In this document: positions 12,054-24,419 of the stretch, piece after piece | Layout of the letters: each line of letters begins with the position of its first letter | Position numbering within the stretch: the stretch's first letter is position 1 | Origin: Klebsormidium nitens | Taxonomy: Eukaryota; Streptophyta; Klebsormidiophyceae; Klebsormidiales; Klebsormidiaceae | DNA length: 64,000 nucleotides | Assembly (NCBI GenBank): GCA_000708835.1 | Contig: DF237247.1 | Location: 45,021-109,020 of the forward strand | Reading direction: 5' to 3' | Notes under the pieces: model-generated | The model's input: only the letters and a program-made list of their open reading frames with translations | Databases searched by the model: none | What the model was told of the DNA's origin: nothing | Translations under genes and position numbers: made by a program

Positions 12054-14081
12054 CATGTCCGCGAGCAGCTGCGCGAGCGCGGCCGCGTCCTGCATCCCGA
12101 TGTTGCAGCCCTGCCCCAGGTTCGGCCCCGAGCAATGCGCCGCGTCGCCGATGAGAACTGCCTGGCCCCGGGGGTCGTGATACTGGCTGCACTTCAACTG
12201 CAGCGTTGGAACGATTGCGTCACTTGAGCCGTCATTTCCGAATCCTTCATTTCCTTCCGTTCCTCATTGACTCGTTAGCCGTTGGTCTGGGCTGTGTCAC
12301 CTCTCGACAAGATATCGGGAAGTGGGCTGTTCACCTCTCGACACGAAATCAATTTTCGATAAAACCGAACCGTTCAAGGCTTGCGGGCGGAAGTGGGTTT
12401 AAAAACCTGAGACGCTGGAGGAATTGGTACTTTTCCGAGGCCGGAAGCTGCAAGGATTCGCGTTTCTGGATTGTGACATCATCCGCTGTCTTGCTGTTTA
12501 CCAGCTTATCGAATGCTATTCAGCAACAGTCATAGCCCGCAAGAAAGCCCTGAAGCATCCTAGGATTGGTTCTCAATGACACTCCTCAAACGAATGGTTT
12601 ACAGCCACCTCAAAGCCGCGCGCGGGTCGCTGCGCCTTGAGCCGCGCGGCCGCGTCTTCGGGAACCTCGAGCCACGGGAACGTCTCCTCCAGGAACCGTT
12701 TCGCGTCCCGGGGGGTCTGCTGGGCGTGCCATTCCGCCGGAAAGGTTCCGGTCGGCCACTTGAGGATGAACGACATGGATGAATGCTCCGGGTCCGGACT
12801 GCAGGCGATTCCGCTGATTAAGAATCTAAACTCGATCTTCGGATCACGTTGGCCGGAAAAAGGATCAAAATTCAGGATGAGAAAAGTTGAGGAAGAAGAA
12901 GCGAGGAAGGAGGCAAATTTGCCTCTGGTCGGAGGTTAGGAAGAATAGAAGACGAGAAGCACGAGAGAACAAACACACGAGATTCCGTAGCTCACAGACA
13001 AGGAGAAATTGAGGAGATTAGACAGGGTCCAGAGCTTCCCTACGACTCCTCGATTACTTCGCTTTGTTAGGATGAAGCTCCTTCCCGGCGGGGAGTGATC
13101 AAACCACTGGCGATTCAAAGCAACGGGTAGAATGTGAGGAGCACGTATAGAGGAGTTCGCTTCCGTTGGACAATCCCTGCAACTTAGAATAGCCCCCCTT
13201 GAACTTACCTCGTCCCTGACACCGCCAAGCGCAAAGTAACGAAGAAACGAAAAAGGAGACAAACAATACCTAACAACGCCAAGCGCAAAGTTATAATGAA
13301 ATGACAAGGGAAATATACAACCAAAACAGTCTTCTCACATTGGGCTTGGCAGCATGATTCCGTGCAGGCCTTTCTTGCGGTATCCGATGACGATGACGAC
13401 ATCGTGACGTACTTTGGGCGGGACTGGAATGTTCGCCACGACCCAATCGGTTCCCAGGTCCTTCTGCTCGTACTCGAAGCTGGAAGGAACGGGACCTGTA
13501 GCTTAGGGGCCGCTCCGTGTCCGTCTTTCACACAACGTTTTCGTACTTGGGTTTCCCAACCTTATTCGCGGCTTCGTCATTTGGTTCGTTTGAGTAACCC
13601 TGTTCTTCTCCGGTTCGGCAAGCGTGCGTCAAACTAAGCCGAAAACGCGATTCATCGCCTTTGAAAGCCTAGAATTGGTGTGGACAGTCGGAAGCTTTGC
13701 CGCTTTTGGAAGAAGCGAAAGCGTGGAAAGACGTGCAAACCAATCAAGGCTAAGAATCCCAGAGAGATTGACACCGGGTCTGCTCGTGCATAGAGCCGAA
13801 CCTGGCACCGCCCAAACAATCTGTATAGAAAAAGACGTGGCTCTCCAATCGGCATCCGGTTGACAGACTTCTCGTCGTTGACTAAATCCGCTGTGGACTC
13901 AATGTTAATGCCTCCTACCAGAGGGTCGCCCATAACCCAGCGTGGTTAAGGAAGTAACTAATTCAATCTGTGCGACTGTCGGCATTCGAACGATCGAAGA
14001 AAAGCGTTACCTCGGCAGGTGCTGCATGACGGCGCTTCTCACAACCGAGCGCGCCCCATCTGCGCCCACCAGCAAGTCTTA

Positions 14082-14400
14082 CTCCTTCTCAATGTGAACC
14101 GGCTCCGCTCCCGCCGGTGCGGTGTGAATTGCATCCGCTCCCGCAGACGGTTCGCTTAAGTTCCGTTGATCCCGCTTTCCGTTCCGAGATCCGTTCCTTA
14201 TTCTTCCTTCGTCTCCCGTTCCACTTCGCCTTCCGTTCCCCTTCGACAATCCGTTTGCATCTCCGTTCTCCGTCCCGTTCTGGCCGCCTTGATTTTTAAC
14301 TCCCGTTCCGTTTGCCTTTCCGTTCCCCTTCGACTCTCCGCTTCGGTTTCCGGTTGCCGTTCCGTTTTGTCCGCTAAAGTGGCACCGGAAGTCGGGCGAG
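14082..14400 (-). other. Asn/Gly-rich low-complexity insertion inside the monooxygenase
   Basis: Between HFEHRCTGVDLERRRARF and the LLVGADG motif, the minus-strand exon carries about 100 residues dominated by N, G, S, K and R (for example GNGKANGTG and NGTENGDANG). The DNA is a purine-rich run built from AACGGNAAC-like units. Related hydroxylases normally have only a short loop here. It stays in frame until the TAA at 14079. Confidence 0.65.
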
Positions 14401-17400
14401 CCGGCGAAGCGCGCGCGGCGGCGCTCGAGGTCGACGCCGGTGCAGCGGTGTTCGAAATGGACGTCCAACAGGCCGGAGGCTCCATACCTGATTCCCCCAG
14501 AAAAGGGATAGGTTCCTAACGGCCCTTGTTAGAGCGCAGCAAACGATTTTGCCTCCTTTTGCTCTGCTTCAAGCATAAAGCTTCCTTGGCTGAGCGAAAG
14601 GGCAAGGGTGAAAGGACGAAAGTCCGGCACAAGGTTTAAGCAGAGCGCAGACGCCCTAAAGATTTGATTGCACAGCTAGATCCGCAACCACATAATCGAT
14701 GATGGGACCATCTCTCAAGGCAGAACGGACTAGAACGAAAAGGCCGACACATTCAGAAGCTTCCGGCTCACCAGCGGTTTCAGATTCCAACCCTATCACC
14801 TTGCAAGAGAGGGTCTTGCAAAGAATGTCTATTTCTTCGGCAGCGCAATGTCGAGTTGCGTCCCAGCGCACCTTTCCAAGAGCAGCGTCAGCATTGCGGC
14901 GCACATCATGGCTCGGTCGTTCATGGTTGCGCGCACCTTCTGGTTGGGACGCAGGAGGTCGAACAGGTGTCCGAACAGGTAGATGCTGCGATGATCGATC
15001 TCGATCGCACATGCCTGTAGCCAAAATGACAGCTGTCAGGATCAGCATCTTGTTCTCCAGCACACGACAAACAGAGGTTGAAAAACATGCTATTCTGTCG
15101 GCCCATGGGTGGAGTAACGGGTTAGGTCTCTCAGTTGATCACTGTGAAACCGACTGAAAAACAGCAGCTGCTGTATGAAACAGCATGTAATGGCAGCACG
15201 TAATGACTCACACAGTGCCTTTCTGGAGCAACCCAAGCTGAATGAAAATACTCGAGAAAACTATCAGAGCTTATGCAGGTGACTGGCCATTCAGGACAAA
15301 GAGGATGCTTGTGCAGAACTTCGGTGAGTGGATCCCGTTGGCACAACCAGCAAAAATGCATAGTCTCAGATGTTCAAGTCCAGCCCAGTTCTTTGACCTT
15401 GACAAAGTGCAAGCTTGTAGTAATAGTTCCGCACCTTGACAGCTGCTCGTGAGCTCACTTTGTTTTGAGCAAGAAAAAAGTGGGACCTCCTCAACAGTGA
15501 AATGCGTCTTTGGCTCACTTTGACAGCTTCCCACAACCCAGGCACTCCTTGGAGGGCCAGCCCTTTGGCGGCAATGCCAATTCAGTACCTACAGCGAGGC
15601 CAGCTTTGAGTGGGTAAGTGAAAGCAATCTCGGACGTGCAGTAGGATTGGCCATTTATGTCCAACTAGTCAGCCAGCTGAGGAGAGGGGTTATGCAGATC
15701 AAGCAAGTCAAGGAGGCCTCTCGCTTTGCTCAAAGGGACGGGCACTTGGAGGTCCTCAGGGTACTCAAGAAACTTCATGGGTTCCATGCATCTGTTTCTC
15801 ACCAGACAACAAACATGCGCTGCAAACCCAATGATCATCTGCGGAGCACCCTATGGAGCACGGTGCCACAGCTGTGTGATTAACATGTTAACATTCAAAT
15901 CCCAACAATCATTGTGAAGATCAGCAGCATTGTCATTCCCAAGCTGCACCTTCCACAACCGATTAGGATAGCCTAAAACATCACTCCCGCACATCATATC
16001 TCTACACCCCAACAATGCCAAAACCCTAGAACCTCAAACCATACATTGCCCAGCCCACCTACGGTGTGTCGGTGGTCGCTGCGCCGTCTCCCGCGGGTCC
16101 TCTGCTCCATCAAACATTGAGATTCTGAATCGCCCATTTCCTTTGTCGAGTAGATAGTGGGCCAAAACAAGGCCTGCCGGTCCTGCCCCTACGATGACCA
16201 CGCGCATGGGCTGATCCGGGCTTGGCAGGCGAGGCCCTGTTTCCTTGTCGCGCACCATATCTATTAAGCCCAATAGGGTGATGGTAACCCGCTTTAGCTG
16301 ACACAAGAAAGCTTCTTCTCAACTAGACTCCAAAACAAGTTAAAGAATGCCTGTCCGGTCCCTTCGAAAAGGGCAATCCGAAAAGAAGACCTCAGGAAGT
16401 TTTCAGATATAAGTGGACCTAGAAAATGTCGAGCGTTTCTCTTGGCGAGGGTATGTAGGGGTGAGCAGATCTGAAGATGTGGTTTTGCAAGGCGTGTGCT
16501 TGCAATGAATTTACGCCGAACCTGCTCTGCCGATGTCCGATCAGCACCAATGCATCTGAAAAAGGATTATGAGGGGATTGCAAGGACAAGCAGAGCAGAA
16601 CATTCAGAGACAGGGTGCTCTTTCTAAAAGCTTGCATCTCTATTGCCACTCAGCAGAGCAAATCTGTGTAATGGTCAGGCCAACAAGCACCCGTATGAGA
16701 CTCCAATAAGACCGATTTGAGTAAAAATTGAAAGTTTCCCATATCTAGCTGACTGGTGGGCAGCTCAATGTGATCAGCTCAATGTACGTTACTCAAGAGG
16801 CAAGAAGGTTGATTTTGACCAGCTTCAAACTTCTGTGTCCGGTTAGGAACAGCTGCCGACATGCCCTGCATTCACTACCTAGCATAGTGTCTTGCTTGGA
16901 CACATCGGTCAGCTTGAATCAAGATCTCCCTGCAAGGTAGAAGCATTCATGGCAGGGATATCTTTCCTATGTCCACTTGTGCCGCATTGCAGGAGTTTCT
17001 CACAGGAGAAAATAGAAGTAGAAGTTCGAGACTGAGAAACCACCTCCAGGACTTTCGCCGTCGGAGGGGTTTCCAAAGCGGTGCATGATCAGATCGTCGT
17101 GTATTATGCACATCAACTCATAAATTTAAAATTACTCTGCTCCGAGATCGAAGCGGATAGCACCAGCAAGCAGGTCAAAACTGTTGTGAAAACGACAACA
17201 CTTCTTTCGACGCTTTCGATACAAACCCGCAAGCGGCGGTCGACGTTGAGCCTGGCCAGTTCTTCCCGGCTTGCTCAATGATGATGACAGCCGGATCTAA
17301 CGACACAACTAACGTCAAGAATACGGAGTGCTCGGGGGACTGCTAGGTTGAGTTTGGTTAGATGGGGTTTTGGGCACATACTACCGGTACATACTACCCA

Positions 17401-18264
17401 CTGGGGCAACGGACAAAGTTCCCGAAATAAATTTTGGTAGAGTTGGAGACGAACGATCGAGACCGTCGATCGACCAGAACGGTACCCACCGCCAGGAATT
17501 CGACCAGACGACCCGTACCAGTTGTCCGATACTGGTACGAGGACCGGACCTAGTACCACGACTTCAACCGGGCACTCGTACTAGCCTCACAACCCGTCCC
17601 TGGTAAATTTGGTAGTGTCGAGACTTTACGGTCGGACCGTCGGATGAGCAATCCGACGGCCGAATATGTCTTTTGATCGGCTGACACTGTGCACGCGAAA
17701 ACCCTCCAATGTCACGAACCAACTTTTTAAGCAACCCAATACAACGCTTTCAAGATAACGGAGGCCGCAAACTCAAAAAGGTCACCATGCCGATTGCGCA
17801 AATGTCCACCAAATGTTGTGCTGATTAGTGCCAACATTAGCACGCATATAGACGAGGCTTCATTGCAATTTACAGCTTCTGAAAAGATGGAAAGACCTGA
17901 AAATAAGAGTAGGCTGCCTACAATGCTTAGCGACCCCTAGCTCTTAATCGTGAACATTCAAGACTGCCGTCGGCCGTGCTTCAAAATACGCAGTAAGGCG
18001 TCGCAAAATCACTCTTACAAATTTGACTCCGGCCAAGACTCGACCGGTGACGTCATCAGTTCCGACCGTACGACTCCAATTTTGTACGGCCCGTGGGCCG
18101 GCGACACTACCTCGACTCGATGACGATTGATTTGGACCAAAACTTTCGCCGGACGGGACTTGACACAATGCCAAACTGGCCGACCAAGTTCGTCCTAGAT
18201 GTCTACCCCTCCAGTGAGGGCGGACTGGTCGTGCTTAGGGTCAAGTCACAAAGCACTGACAGTG

Positions 18265-18324
18265 TGTTAGGGTTACGCCCCTTCCCTGTGACGGTTTGTT
18301 AGGGCTACATTCCTTCCCTGTGAC
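18265..18324. repeat. Twofold tandem repeat, ~32-base unit
   Basis: TGTTAGGG, a short variable part, then CCTTCCCTGTGAC occurs at 18265-18292 and again at 18297-18324. A further GATTAGGG follows. The TTAGGG strings are isolated, so this is not a telomere array. Confidence 0.65.
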
Positions 18325-19007
18325 TGCTCTCCGATTAGGGTTCCCACTAACGGCAGAGCCATTGGTCTTAGGTTTTTAGTGTGCTTTGAGGCTACCCGAC
18401 CAGGTCTGAGTGTCCAATCACGTCCGGACCGTTGAGTACCGCGTCCGATTCTACCAAAATCTATTCAGCAACTTTGTGCCTCTTGCCACGCTCGGTAGCC
18501 CTGCTGGGCTCTCTTGAAACATATTGGTTTAGGCCTTTTAACACTTTGGTTATGTTTGTATCCCCGGGCACCACTCTAGCTTTTTCAACATGCAAGGCGG
18601 CAAGCCCTTGGACCACAATCGAAGGTCGCCGGTCCACCGGCTCGGCTCCCCCGACCCCCCCGGCTGAGTTTGCTTGGCGCAGTTTAGAACAAGAAACCCT
18701 AACTAAAAGTTAACCCTGTCCGTCACATAAGAACTTCTAATCCTCTTCTCGAACTCATTGGTGTTATGCTTGATTTCAGGAGGATAGAGTTTTTCGCCTT
18801 CCATCTACATCGTTCACATAAACCCCAATGTCGAAAGCTCTAGGCTGTTATGCCGCCCAGGTCTCGGCCCCGGGTTCCAGTGCCGGGCCGGTTGTAGAAT
18901 CAAGGTGCCGCGTCTGCTTCTTACGTGACACGTCACCGTCAGAAGTCTTGGGACCGAAACGCTCTGGTAACCAAAGAGTGACTTAACAGCGGGATGACTT
19001 CAGATAG

Positions 19008-19084
19008 GCACCCGGGAGACGGGTGGGGTTAGTATGATGGTTAGGGTGGGTTTGGGTGCGAAGCGGGTGATTATCTGGGTTAGG
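19008..19084 (+). repeat. Dispersed repeat, copy 1 (inverted partner at 33931-34006)
   Basis: GCACCCGGGAGAC followed by GGGTGGGGTTAGT matches the reverse complement of 33981-34006 with one mismatch in 26 bases. The similarity continues, more weakly, through GGGTGCG and CGGGTGAT to CTGGGTTA. Confidence 0.7.
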
Positions 19085-19320
19085 CTTTTCAGTTTGTTCG
19101 GTCGGGAATTGTGAATCTTAAGTCACTCACCCGTTAAGTCACCCCGGGGTTACCAGTATGGCTTCAAAGCCGCCGGCCCGTGACGACAGGCCGCCCGAAT
19201 CGGGATTAATTCCTGTACGAAAGTGGGCTGCTCATTAATTGTTCTGGATCGGGTAGAACTGGCGCGGCAGTAAGCTAGGGCTAGCTACTGCGCCTATACC
19301 GTAGTCTCACAGTGCTATTA

Positions 19321-20302
19321 NNNNNNNNNNNNNNNNNNNNNNNNNNNNNNNNNNNNNNNNNNNNNNNNNNNNNNNNNNNNNNNNNNNNNNNNNNNNNNNN
19401 NNNNNNNNNNNNNNNNNNNNNNNNNNNNNNNNNNNNNNNNNNNNNNNNNNNNNNNNNNNNNNNNNNNNNNNNNNNNNNNNNNNNNNNNNNNNNNNNNNNN
19501 NNNNNNNNNNNNNNNNNNNNNNNNNNNNNNNNNNNNNNNNNNNNNNNNNNNNNNNNNNNNNNNNNNNNNNNNNNNNNNNNNNNNNNNNNNNNNNNNNNNN
19601 NNNNNNNNNNNNNNNNNNNNNNNNNNNNNNNNNNNNNNNNNNNNNNNNNNNNNNNNNNNNNNNNNNNNNNNNNNNNNNNNNNNNNNNNNNNNNNNNNNNN
19701 NNNNNNNNNNNNNNNNNNNNNNNNNNNNNNNNNNNNNNNNNNNNNNNNNNNNNNNNNNNNNNNNNNNNNNNNNNNNNNNNNNNNNNNNNNNNNNNNNNNN
19801 NNNNNNNNNNNNNNNNNNNNNNNNNNNNNNNNNNNNNNNNNNNNNNNNNNNNNNNNNNNNNNNNNNNNNNNNNNNNNNNNNNNNNNNNNNNNNNNNNNNN
19901 NNNNNNNNNNNNNNNNNNNNNNNNNNNNNNNNNNNNNNNNNNNNNNNNNNNNNNNNNNNNNNNNNNNNNNNNNNNNNNNNNNNNNNNNNNNNNNNNNNNN
20001 NNNNNNNNNNNNNNNNNNNNNNNNNNNNNNNNNNNNNNNNNNNNNNNNNNNNNNNNNNNNNNNNNNNNNNNNNNNNNNNNNNNNNNNNNNNNNNNNNNNN
20101 NNNNNNNNNNNNNNNNNNNNNNNNNNNNNNNNNNNNNNNNNNNNNNNNNNNNNNNNNNNNNNNNNNNNNNNNNNNNNNNNNNNNNNNNNNNNNNNNNNNN
20201 NNNNNNNNNNNNNNNNNNNNNNNNNNNNNNNNNNNNNNNNNNNNNNNNNNNNNNNNNNNNNNNNNNNNNNNNNNNNNNNNNNNNNNNNNNNNNNNNNNNN
20301 NN
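19321..20302. other. Assembly gap (982 Ns)
   Basis: An uninterrupted run of N. Its true length and content are unknown. It separates the monooxygenase from the polyketide synthase. Confidence 1.
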
Positions 20303-21985
20303 ATTACCTTGTACTACGGTAGTAGCTCAGTGGCTGAGCCTGAAACTACTGTAGCTGCGCGCCGCAAAACTTCACCGCACTGCACAGAGCGCACAATAAT
20401 GCTAGCCCTGTGAAATAAAACACATCACGTTGAGCAAACAATCAATGTAAATTAAAGTGTGATCAGCTTCTCTGGTGATCAGCTGCCATAGCCAAATCAA
20501 TGCTTTCTCCTTACCTGCCAGATGCAGGAGTTTCAACGTTTGAGTCTTTCTTGTGTTGGCAACTCTCTGGCGAGCTATAAACCTTTCCGTAAGATGCCTG
20601 CACGTCAAGATTTGCAGTTGAAGAAGCCAAGAGAGAGGCACGTTCCGCTTGATACCTTTGTATAAAACGCCGCGGACCCGAAATTTTTATCGAGGGCAAA
20701 AATGGGGGGGTTTGAAGCACGTTTTGACACGTTTTGAAACAGAGGGATTTGCAGGCCAGAACCAGCCTTCATTTCTTCTCTCCCAAGTTCGCACCCTGAA
20801 AGCTGCAGAACTAGCAAGGATTTGCCTCTTTTGTTTCATTCCTTTATAGGAAACCGCCTCTACCATCAAGCTGCCTAGAGACAAGAAACTAGAACTGGCT
20901 GTGCTAGAACTGACTGCACGCAGCTTGACAGCTGCCAAGCCAGTCATGATCATTGCCTGGTTGTTCTTCACCTGTGGTCCAATGCACTTCCGGAAATCCT
21001 GAAAGAGCCCTCCAAAGCTGCAGGAATTGGTCCAAGTAAATCCAGTCTGACAGTCTCACCGTTTGCCTCAAGGAGTAGGCCAGCTGTAAGCTCAAGCAGG
21101 AGTCGGTGACCACCTCTGAAAAGCCATCAATCCCAAGTGGGCTAGAGCATTGTGGAGTCGAGCGGTAGAAAGCTGGCAGGCTATGTCCGAGGGTCAACAC
21201 AGCAGGTAAGCCCTCTTTTGGTATGATCTGCGAGGTGGGAATTATGATATCTGGACTGCATTCAAAGGTCCTCTGTGCACCCGAATGGGTTTATGAGTTT
21301 CTGTCAAGGCAATTGCAACAGATTGTGAGGGCATTTTAGGATGATTATTGGATTGGAGGTTTTTGGAAGTAACTGGGCGACAAAAGTTGAAGTCACCTCT
21401 TGCTGAGTCGTCCAATATGGCAACCTTTTAAGCATGACCAGCTCAAAGCATAAAGATCTGCAATGGCAAATCGTAATACAGGAGGGCTCTGTTAAACCTT
21501 TTGGTCGGTGGTCTTTGTTGACCCTCAACCCTCCAAGCTCAAGCATGTCCATTTGTGTGCATCTGGGCACGTGTGCACCTCAAAGGAGGTTACTTCAAAC
21601 TTGCTTGTCAATTTGAGCAATTTCAATTGAGCAGAGTAGTAAGTCAATGTCCGTAGAAGTTTTCTGTATAGCAGCAGTCCCCCAGCTGTCTCTGTTGGAC
21701 GGGGTCTTATGGGCTCCTTTTCTTTCAGTTTCTGCAGAAACTGAGGATAGGCAATGTGTTCCACATTTCACATATTCATGATCCATGAGTGACAAATATC
21801 ACAAGAGGCAGCATTTCATCTCTTTGTCTTATGCCGCACACCCCTCTTGAGCTTCTCACTCTGACAGAATCTATGCTTGAGAGCCATAGGACCTTGACAG
21901 CTGTCACAACTGTATGGTGGCTATTCTGCAGGTCTGACTCGCCTCCCCAATTTCTGCACCTCACTTGAGGAGGATTCCTTGGAGC
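20303..21985. other. Sequence upstream of the polyketide synthase, no gene recognised
   Basis: Short frames only. The sequence leads directly into the probable start codon at 21986. It may contain the promoter and 5' leader, but I see no distinctive element. Confidence 0.4.
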
Positions 21986-22132
21986 ATGGCGCCCCATAAC
22001 ATGACAGAGGGCGGCAGCGCGCCCCCAATGCGCAAGACCCCCCCTCAGGAACGAGCTGAGATCAATGCCACAAAGGGGGGTTTTCTTGTGGCTCAAGACA
22101 ACCAATCATCAAGCCCCCCCCAGAACGAAGCA

Positions 22133-22351
22133 GATCTCCTCAGCCGCCTCCAAGAGATCGTTTGCAGCCACTGTAACAAAGACGAGGCCCCTCCCGACCA
22201 GCCTCTCATGGCGATGGGGATTGACTCCCTGGGTATGGCGTCACTTTCGGAGTGTCTGCAGAAGGAACTGGGGGTCAGGGTTCCGGTGACGACACTCTTT
22301 GAAGTGCCCACGCTTAGGCTTCTGGCTCGTCACATTGGCCAGCAGCTTTTG
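22133..22351 (+). other. Acyl carrier protein domain 1
   Basis: Residues ~50-122 of the reading frame from 21986. The attachment motif MGIDSLGMASLSE holds the phosphopantetheine serine at codon 22226-22228, followed by VPVTTLFEVPTLRLLA, typical of PKS carrier domains. Carrier position before the KS is unusual for a single-module enzyme. Confidence 0.9.
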
Positions 22352-22468
22352 GGGGGGTGCACAGTTGGACCCACAATGAAGACTTTCATGAATGCAGAGA
22401 CTGAGAAAGTGCAAAGCTCAGAAACTGTGGGGGTGCCAGAGCAGAGGGAAAGTGACTATGGGAGTGGG

Positions 22469-23975
22469 GCGATAGCAGTAGTGGGAATGGCGTGCCGACT
22501 GCCGGGAGAAGCAAACACGCCAGAGAAGCTGTGGGAAAACCTCGTTGCTGGCCGCGATTGCATCACTCCTGTGCCGCTTGCCAGGTGAGCCAGCCAGCTC
22601 CTGTACAGTCTTATGGTTTCAACCTGTTTCATTACCAGTTCTCAAGTAATTCCTATTATTCAGGTATAAATTCTGTGAGCTCTCTCCCTGGGAATAGAAC
22701 CAGTTCGTGGACACCCTTTTTCAATCTGGACATTTGGGACACTGTACCTCTATTGTTAAGTTTCTAGCGTCCGGGCAGGGGCCAGCAGCTTAAGTCGTGG
22801 ATGCATGAGTCATGACGCACTTCGCAATCGAGCCCACCAGCCTAATTACCATGCAAACCCACCCATCTCTGGGGCGTAGCTCATAGGCTTATTCTTTGAG
22901 AATTGGTTATATGTATCCTAACCTGGTTGCTCTCCCAAATATAGAACCATCCATATGTTGAACATCAACAAGAGAAGCCGCGCCCATCTTTGCATTTTTG
23001 CAAAGCCAGTGTTCAGGCAGTAGCAAAAACCTTTCGCTTTATATCATCATACAAAGGCTTCTCTTCCTGCAGGTGGGACGTAGACGCAGTCGACCGCAGC
23101 GGCCTCAAGCCCCCACTGGAGCCTTGCCTCGACAAGGGCGGCTTTCTGACAGACGCTGAGCTTCTGGACGCGTCTTTTTACGGAATCACTCCTTCCGAAG
23201 TGATTCCACATGGACCCGCAGCACCGGTTGGTCCTGGACGTCTCAACCGAGGCCCTTCTCGAGGTATGGCCCGTCTCGTCATCGACTCGGTCGTTCTCCG
23301 TTCTTCTTCATGCATCTTTGCGAGACTCGCTTCGCTCCTCTTTCTCTGGAGACGAACAACCGTATGTGGATTCTTAAGCACGGGAATTTCTTCCGCTTGG
23401 TCGCAGATGCAATTGCAGAGGAGGATGAGTCAGCACAGAGCACAATTGCAACATCTTCGAAACAGAGAGGCCGCCCCTGCATCGTGCCTTGTTTGACGTG
23501 TCCCGGTGCATGTTTCTGCTTCTGCAAACCGTAGGCTTTAACTCAAGACGGTTCTTAATTCGAGGTTCCCAATCCGTAACTGTCTTCCCAAGCCCTTCAA
23601 TTCAGTCCAAATAAGGTTCTCAATCTCGTGCAGATCGCTAATATGCGGCATTCTTAAATCCAGGTAGTAGATTTGCAGCCGAAAGATGAAGAGTAACGTT
23701 CAGTCCAGATGAGAATCATGGAAAATATCCTTGTTTTGGTCTTCCGATTCATTTGCGCTATCTTACCACACACAGACTCCAGGTTTCCTCATTCGTTCCA
23801 GGCGGGTTTTACCAAGGCAACCCTGGCTGGGAGCAAGACCGGCGTCTTTGTGGGCATCTCTAAAATGGAGTGGGGGGCGTTTCCCGTGCACGCCAAAGAG
23901 CCGTCCGCGTACTCCCTCCCGGGAACAGTGCTCTCTATGGCGTCCGGCCGCGTCTCGCGCCTCTTTGACCTTCAC
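22469..23975 (+). other. Ketosynthase domain, N-terminal fragment only
   Basis: IAVVGMACRLPG opens the domain. Exon 2 gives GGFLTDAELLDASFYGITP, then MDPQHRLVLDVSTEALLE in the next frame, and exon 3 gives TGVFVGIS and SMASGRVSRLFDLH. The active-site DTACSSSL-type segment and both downstream catalytic histidine motifs are absent between 23976 and 24579. Without them no condensation activity is expected. Confidence 0.85.
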
Positions 23976-24419
23976 GTAAGCCCTCCAAGCTTGAGGGCTT
24001 CGCTTGTGTGTGTGTGTGTCTTTGTCCGCCTATGAGACGACGGTGATAACCTGATCCTCAAATGGTTGATACCACCAAAGCTTTGCATTCGTGCGAAGAC
24101 GTGCCTTGCTGCGATGTAAGTCTTTGCATCCACATATACACACAAAATTCTACAAGATACCCTTCAAGACAGGGGTACACCTGCGACAGAACACCAGGCC
24201 AAAATTGTCACAGGTTACTGGACACCTCGCCGAGCTCGTTGAGAGCCGATTCTTCTGTTACAGCCTTCTCATATCACTGACCTCAATCTCTTTCAACACA
24301 AGTAAGCGCCTTCAAGCTACCGAAAGTTGTCACTTCTATTGTGTGCTGGTGACTTTCCCCCGGTTCCCCAGGTCCCCTTTCAAGCAGCCCACGGTTGCTT
24401 GCTTTCTCTGAAAATCAAG

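Larger units (their letters stand above)
10618..16258 (-). pseudogene. FAD-dependent monooxygenase (kynurenine 3-monooxygenase-like), interrupted by two stop codons
   Basis: Exons, in order on the minus strand: 16258-16059, 15588-15519, 15014-14872, 14487-14011, 13479-13339, 12813-12609, 12197-12054 and 10764-10618. All phases agree (1,527 nt, 509 codons). Family marks are the Rossmann motif VIVGAGPAGLVLAHYL near the start, the central LLVGADGARSVVR, and the FAD-binding VLIGDAAH followed by GPNLGQGCNIGMQDAAAL. The C-terminal VLERYSALRVPEGHAL also fits class A flavoprotein hydroxylases, which use NAD(P)H and O2 to hydroxylate small, often aromatic or polyketide substrates. Two in-frame stops break it: TGA at 15582-15584 (Y-stop-IGIAAKG, where the family usually has Gly) and TAA at 14079-14081 (IEKE-stop-DLLVGADG, an expected Tyr). 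Start choice is open between 16306, 16258 and 16207. The last exon may instead read through to a TGA at 10600. The hydroxylase substrate is unknown. Confidence 0.75.
16259..19320. other. Intergenic stretch, possible degenerate repeats, no gene
   Basis: No open frame here resembles a known family. The part from about 17,300 is rich in short GGTACC/ACCGG and GTCGATCGAC-like palindromic strings, and carries the 32-base tandem at 18265-18324 and the dispersed repeat at 19008-19084. This suggests an old, decayed mobile-element region next to the assembly gap. Confidence 0.4.

Noticed and set aside
16034-16306. The 90-codon minus-strand frame as a complete small FAD protein
   Set aside because: It is the first exon of the split monooxygenase; the phase at the AG|GTGGGC donor joins it to the exon at 15588-15519.
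18265-19100. TTAGGG/TTTAGGG-like strings as telomeric repeat
   Set aside because: Only isolated occurrences embedded in unrelated sequence; no consecutive units.
19312-20322. A 336-codon open frame
   Set aside because: It is created entirely by the run of Ns; only a few real codons remain at its ends.
20318-20392. tRNA-like segment (GTAGCTCAGTGGCTGAGC)
   Set aside because: It resembles a D-arm, but no anticodon arm, T-loop (GTTCRAATC) or acceptor pairing follows at the needed spacing.
24064-24130. VDTTKALHSC-like peptide as the missing KS active site
   Set aside because: The Cys is not at the VDTAC position, no flanking KS motifs follow, and the frame breaks at once; chance resemblance.
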